Source of the DNA: CAIZGX01 sp964385405
Lineage (GTDB): Bacteria; Bacteroidota; Bacteroidia; Flavobacteriales_D; Sanyastnellaceae
Assembly: GCA_964385405.1 (NCBI GenBank)
Contig: CAYLOT010000038.1
Location: 1-9,433 of the forward strand
Length of the DNA: 9,433 nucleotides
Direction: 5' to 3'
Shown: positions 6,683 to 9,433 of the stretch, in pieces
Layout of the letters: every line of letters starts with the position of its first letter
Position numbering within the stretch: the stretch's first letter is position 1
Notes under the pieces: generated by a model
Told to the model about the DNA's origin: nothing
Databases searched by the model: none
What the model saw: the letters and a program-made list of their open reading frames with translations, nothing else
Program-made: the position numbers and the translations under genes

Positions 6683-7761
6683 TTTTTTTTTTCACCCTCG
6701 CGCAAGTTTTGCGGAACGCTACACAATTTCATGAGCAAAAGTTCTACCAACAAACGTGGGTGACGTGAAGACTTGTAGTGATAGTCGGTGTCATTCACTA
6801 AATCAATTCCTTGAATCAAGAAGCGCAAATCGCTTGCAGCAGCTTGGTCTTTGTATTTCGCGGCAACACCTTCTGTCACTTCCATAAGTGAAAGTGTTTG
6901 TGCATCGCGACAAACCAATAAGTTTCTAAAGTGTGCGCCTAAACCCGTTACGAAGTGATGAACATCGAAACCCTTTTCAACCACTTCATTCAACACCAAC
7001 AAGGCGTTTGGAATATCTTCTTTGAAAAACAAATCAGTCAATTTGAAGTAGTACTCATAATCGAGCACGTTCAAGTTTTGAATCACCAATTCGTAGGTGA
7101 GTTTCCTTCCACAAAACGCAACAACCTGATCGAAAATTGACAAGGCATCGCGCATGGCGCCGTCTGCCTTGGTTGCAATTACGTGCAACGCATCTTCCTC
7201 GGCCTCAATTCCCTCCTGCTTGCAAATGTGCTGCAAGTGTTCAGTCATGTCCTTTACTTTGATTCGATTGAAATCAAAGATTTGACAACGACTTAAAATG
7301 GTTGGAATAATCTTGTGCTTCTCTGTTGTTGCTAAGATGAAAATCGCATGGGGTGGCGGCTCTTCCAAGGTTTTCAAAAACGCATTGAATGCTGACGCTG
7401 AGAGCATATGAACCTCATCTATCACATACACCTTGTACTTTCCCACTTGCGGTGGTATGCGCACTGTATCAACAATAGCTCGTATATCGTCGACTCCATT
7501 GTTTGAAGCCGCATCTAATTCGAAAATGGTAAACGCTAATTCTTCGGGAGTGGCATCTAACATGTTGTTGATGGCCTTCGCGAAGATGCGCGCACAAGAC
7601 GTTTTACCTACTCCACGAGATCCGGTAAACAGATACGCCTGTGCAATTTGATTGGTTTCTATGGCATTGCGCAATGTGGTGGTAATAGACTTTTGTCCAA
7701 CCACTGAATCCCAGTTATCTGGGCGATACTTCCTTGCTGAAACGATGAAATTTTCTGCCAT
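6679..7761 (-). CDS. dnaX: DNA polymerase III clamp-loader ATPase DnaX, zero-frame gamma-like product
   Basis: DnaX is the ATPase of the clamp loader that opens the beta clamp and puts it on primed DNA. The start at 7761 gives the conserved MAENFIVSARKYRP opening; the frame is open 21 codons further upstream, but that extension is not family-like. Visible AAA+ motifs: Walker A GSRGVGKT (47-54), ELDAASNNGVDDIR, Walker B VIDEVH (113-118), sensor 1 ATTEKHK (144-150) and the arginine-finger SRC (157-159). The collar domain III follows to about residue 345. The four-cysteine zinc module usually found after Walker A is missing: AINNMLDATPEELAF stands in its place. I recall the same in other Flavobacteriia. 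The frame stops at residue 360 right after domain III, where a gamma-type protein would end; the tau region continues in the -1 frame. Confidence 0.95.
   Translation of the reverse strand: MAENFIVSARKYRPDNWDSVVGQKSITTTLRNAIETNQIAQAYLFTGSRGVGKTSCARIFAKAINNMLDATPEELAFTIFELDAASNNGVDDIRAIVDTVRIPPQVGKYKVYVIDEVHMLSASAFNAFLKTLEEPPPHAIFILATTEKHKIIPTILSRCQIFDFNRIKVKDMTEHLQHICKQEGIEAEEDALHVIATKADGAMRDALSIFDQVVAFCGRKLTYELVIQNLNVLDYEYYFKLTDLFFKEDIPNALLVLNEVVEKGFDVHHFVTGLGAHFRNLLVCRDAQTLSLMEVTEGVAAKYKDQAAASDLRFLIQGIDLVNDTDYHYKSSRHPRLLVELLLMKLCSVPQNLREGEKKK
6682..6699 (-). promoter_or_regulatory. Candidate dnaX recoding site: SD-like GAGGG, A10 run and A_AAA_AAG heptamer
   Basis: The minus strand reads GAGGG (6699-6695), TG, ten A (6692-6683), G (6682), then TGA. 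In the ATPase frame the codons are GAA AAA AAA AAG TGA, so the last seven bases are A_AAA_AAG in the register of the E. coli dnaX slippery heptamer. A -1 slip on AAA AAG places the ribosome at GTG AAA ATC, the tau-type frame. The -1 frame is closed just upstream by TGA at 6694-6692, so a slip must occur in the A run. GAGGG lies 6 nt before the heptamer; E. coli uses a similar stimulator about 10 nt upstream. An A10 run could also cause transcriptional slippage, as in Thermus dnaX. Confidence 0.55.
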
Positions 7762-7863
7762 AACGATACAAAGATGAATAAAAAATCGTGGTTCATCGAA
7801 TTCAAATATCCACAACCTATCCACATCGCGAACTAACTTGCTGAAATAGCCTATTTTTAGACC
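7762..7863. promoter_or_regulatory. Divergent intergenic region between dnaX and the symporter gene
   Basis: These 102 bp should hold promoters for dnaX (leftward) and the symporter (rightward). On the minus strand CATCTTTG (7776-7769) matches seven of eight positions of the Bacteroidota -7 element TAnnTTTG. The nearest upstream TTTG (7806-7803) is 26 bp away, longer than the usual 17-23, and the transcript would be almost leaderless. No convincing promoter for the plus strand was found. The region contains two DnaA-box-like nonamers. Confidence 0.45.
7806..7825 (+). promoter_or_regulatory. Two DnaA-box-like nonamers 11 bp apart
   Basis: ATATCCACA (7806-7814) and CTATCCACA (7817-7825) each match the DnaA box TTATCCACA at eight of nine positions, with identical TATCCACA cores. 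They are direct repeats on one face of the helix, about one turn apart, 45-64 bp upstream of the dnaX ATG. DnaA could control dnaX transcription here. A full replication origin is unlikely, because only two boxes are visible and the gap is short. Confidence 0.4.
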
Positions 7864-9433
7864 ATGAGAATAATTAAACCTTTTCTTAAATCGTTAAGCC
7901 TCGCGGCAATTCTGATTTCGGCTTCAACCCTATTCGCTCAAAATTTTCAATTGCAGCTCAATCCGCAATCGCACAACATAGGCGATGGAACAGCGGCAGT
8001 GTTAAGCACAGACAGCATTGCTTCAGTGCATTGGTCGAATCTTCAAAGCGTGGATTCTATCGCAGCATCAGGACTGAAAGAGGGAATAAACTACACCGTT
8101 CAAGTGACCTTTGTTAATGGCAACAAACAAGAGCAAACCTTTGTTATTCCAGCAGTTTCGAGTGAAGAAAAAATGAACTCTTTTTTTGTTCCAATTGTTG
8201 ATGCCTTCGGGAAAGTTTTATTCTATGACCCCTTCGCAGCGCTCCATTTATACGACCCTTATTTATACGACAAGGCAGGAAAGCAAATTAAACATCCGAA
8301 TGGAGATCCTGTAAAAACGGAGATTTGGCTGGTGGTTGTTTTGCTCATTGGAAGTGCAATCTTCTTTACTCTCTATTTCCGATTTATCAACGTCCGTGCA
8401 TTCGGACATGCGTGGAAAATCACATTTGGACAATTCACCAAGAAAACCGACGAAGGAGAAGTTACACCCTTCCAGGCCTTGTCTGCGGCGCTAAGTGGAA
8501 CCTTGGGATTGGGAAATATTTCTCTGGTGGCTGTAGCCATAGCGGTAGGCGGTCCAGGCGCAACTTTTTGGATTATTGTTGCGGGACTCTTCGGCATGAC
8601 CACCAAGTTCGTTGAATGCACACTTGGTGTGAAGTATAGAAAAATCTCTGCATCGGGCGAAGTCAGCGGTGGGCCTATGTATTACCTCAGTGCCGGCCTT
8701 GCGAAAAAAGGATGGCAGCGAAGTGGAAAAATATTGGGTGTCATTTTCGCAATTATGTGTGTGGGTGGAACGCTAGGTGGAGGCAACATGGTTCAAGCGA
8801 ATCAAGCCTTTGACATGGTGAAAACGACTATACCTGGTTCTGAAGAATATGCTTTGTGGATTGGTGTTGCGTTCGCCGTTGCAGTAGGATTTGTAATTGT
8901 AGGTGGAATAAAAAGCATTGCTCGAGTTACCGATAAAATGATACCTGCGCTCGTAGTGGTCTATTGCGGTTTTGCGCTTACCATCATTGGAATGAACATC
9001 TCTCATTTGGGTGAAGCAGCATCACTGATTTTTAACGGTGCTTTTTCTCCCGATGGAATGAAAGGTGGATTCCTTGGCGTAATGATGATTGGCTTTCGCA
9101 GAGCGGCGTTCAGCAATGAAGCTGGAATTGGATCTGCAAGTATTGCGCACTCGACTTCGAAAACAAACAAACCTGTTACCGAAGGAATGGTTTCGTTGTT
9201 GGAACCGTTCATTGACACCGTTGTTGTATGCACCATGACCGCATTGGTATTGGTGTTCACCGGATTCGCAACAGACGCTCACGGATTAAACGGAAGCGCC
9301 TTAACCGCAGCTGCATTTCGTTCTGTCTTCCCTTGGACCGATTGGATCTTACTTATTTGCATTGTCCTATTCGCGTACGGTGCAATGACGGCGCTGCGTC
9401 GCAAGGCGCGCGAGTCGGGCGTTTACCTGCGTG
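7864..9433 (+). CDS. Alanine:cation symporter family (AGCS) transporter, 3'-truncated by the window edge
   Basis: AGCS proteins import alanine or glycine with Na+ or H+ through the inner membrane. The frame is open from the ATG at 7864 to the window end (523 codons). It begins with a signal peptide (residues 1-25, STLFA before Q26), a beta-rich extracytoplasmic region (27-97), then YDPFAALHLYDPYLYD. Transport-domain signatures follow: IFFTLYFRFINVRAFGHAW, FQALSAALSGTLGLGNIS (203-220), GGPGATFWIIVAGLFGM, KFVECTLGVKYR, SGGPMYYLS, the RRAAFSNEAGIGSASIAHS motif and FIDTVVVCTMTAL. After about residue 508 the expected ISWSYYGE-like continuation is replaced by a GC-rich, Arg-rich tail, which may be an assembly chimera. 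Start choice rests on the signal peptide. Substrate is by family only. Confidence 0.92.
   Translation, partial: MRIIKPFLKSLSLAAILISASTLFAQNFQLQLNPQSHNIGDGTAAVLSTDSIASVHWSNLQSVDSIAASGLKEGINYTVQVTFVNGNKQEQTFVIPAVSSEEKMNSFFVPIVDAFGKVLFYDPFAALHLYDPYLYDKAGKQIKHPNGDPVKTEIWLVVVLLIGSAIFFTLYFRFINVRAFGHAWKITFGQFTKKTDEGEVTPFQALSAALSGTLGLGNISLVAVAIAVGGPGATFWIIVAGLFGMTTKFVECTLGVKYRKISASGEVSGGPMYYLSAGLAKKGWQRSGKILGVIFAIMCVGGTLGGGNMVQANQAFDMVKTTIPGSEEYALWIGVAFAVAVGFVIVGGIKSIARVTDKMIPALVVVYCGFALTIIGMNISHLGEAASLIFNGAFSPDGMKGGFLGVMMIGFRRAAFSNEAGIGSASIAHSTSKTNKPVTEGMVSLLEPFIDTVVVCTMTALVLVFTGFATDAHGLNGSALTAAAFRSVFPWTDWILLICIVLFAYGAMTALRRKARESGVYLR
9388..9433. other. GC-rich window end with compositional break
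   Basis: By hand count 33 of the last 46 bases are G or C, well above the AT-leaning transporter sequence before it. The encoded TALRRKARESGVYLR does not look like the membrane segment expected in AGCS proteins at this point. It may be foreign sequence joined during assembly, or a real but divergent end. No gene can be named from so short a stretch. Confidence 0.45.

Noticed and set aside
7762..7824. 21-residue N-terminal extension of DnaX
   Set aside because: The frame is open there, but the conserved DnaX N-terminus begins at the ATG at 7761 and the extension would cross the intergenic region with the DnaA-box-like sites.
7852..7859. TATTTTTA as the -7 element of the symporter gene
   Set aside because: It ends five bases before the ATG, so transcription would start at or inside the coding region, and the TTG upstream is only 11 bp away.
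7762..7863. Replication origin in the dnaX intergenic gap
   Set aside because: Only two DnaA-like sites and about 100 bp; no convincing unwinding element or box cluster of origin size.
8325..9282. Several 77-96 codon frames overlapping the symporter gene
   Set aside because: They overlap a clear AGCS coding frame that is open to the window end; their sequences are not protein-like.

Overview
The window looks like a chromosomal fragment of a Bacteroidota bacterium, probably from the Flavobacteriia or a Cryomorphaceae-like lineage. The evidence is a type IX secretion (T9SS) C-terminal sorting domain on a secreted protein, a recF-DUF721 pair, A-rich rather than Shine-Dalgarno leaders, a DnaX without the usual four-cysteine zinc module, and moderately AT-rich composition. 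There are no tRNA or rRNA genes, insertion sequences or CRISPR arrays.

Layout. On the plus strand (2-3734) lie the 3' three quarters of recF, a DUF721/DciA-like gene (ATGA overlap), then after a short gap with a plausible Bacteroidota-type promoter a T9SS-targeted pentaheme cytochrome c, and a PAT-type N-acetyltransferase (ATGA overlap). On the minus strand (7761 down to 3719) lies a tightly packed cluster: dnaX, read as two overlapping pieces, then an Hsp15-like S4 RNA-binding protein, a GNAT acetyltransferase and a DUF2079 polytopic membrane protein. The two blocks converge, and their last genes overlap by 16 bp. A 102-bp divergent intergenic region (7762-7863) with two DnaA-box-like nonamers separates dnaX from a plus-strand alanine:cation symporter gene that runs off the end of the window.

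The most interesting signal is in dnaX. The clamp-loader ATPase frame ends at a run of ten A residues followed by G and an immediate stop (GAA AAA AAA AAG TGA). The tau-specific C-terminal region continues in the -1 frame. The run contains the heptamer A_AAA_AAG in the same register as the known E. coli dnaX slippery site, and it is the only place where both frames are open. Three biological readings fit: programmed -1 frameshifting or transcriptional slippage making a 360-aa gamma-like and a 579-aa tau-like protein, or translational reinitiation at the overlapping GTGA. A one-base homopolymer error in the assembly is the main non-biological alternative.

Second in interest is the pentaheme cytochrome with a T9SS sorting domain. 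It implies a heme protein carried across the outer membrane, possibly for extracellular electron transfer. Several genes concern replication (recF, DUF721/DciA-like, dnaX) but are interleaved with apparently unrelated functions. The last ~46 bases of the window are unusually GC-rich and break the transporter alignment pattern, so they may be an assembly artefact.
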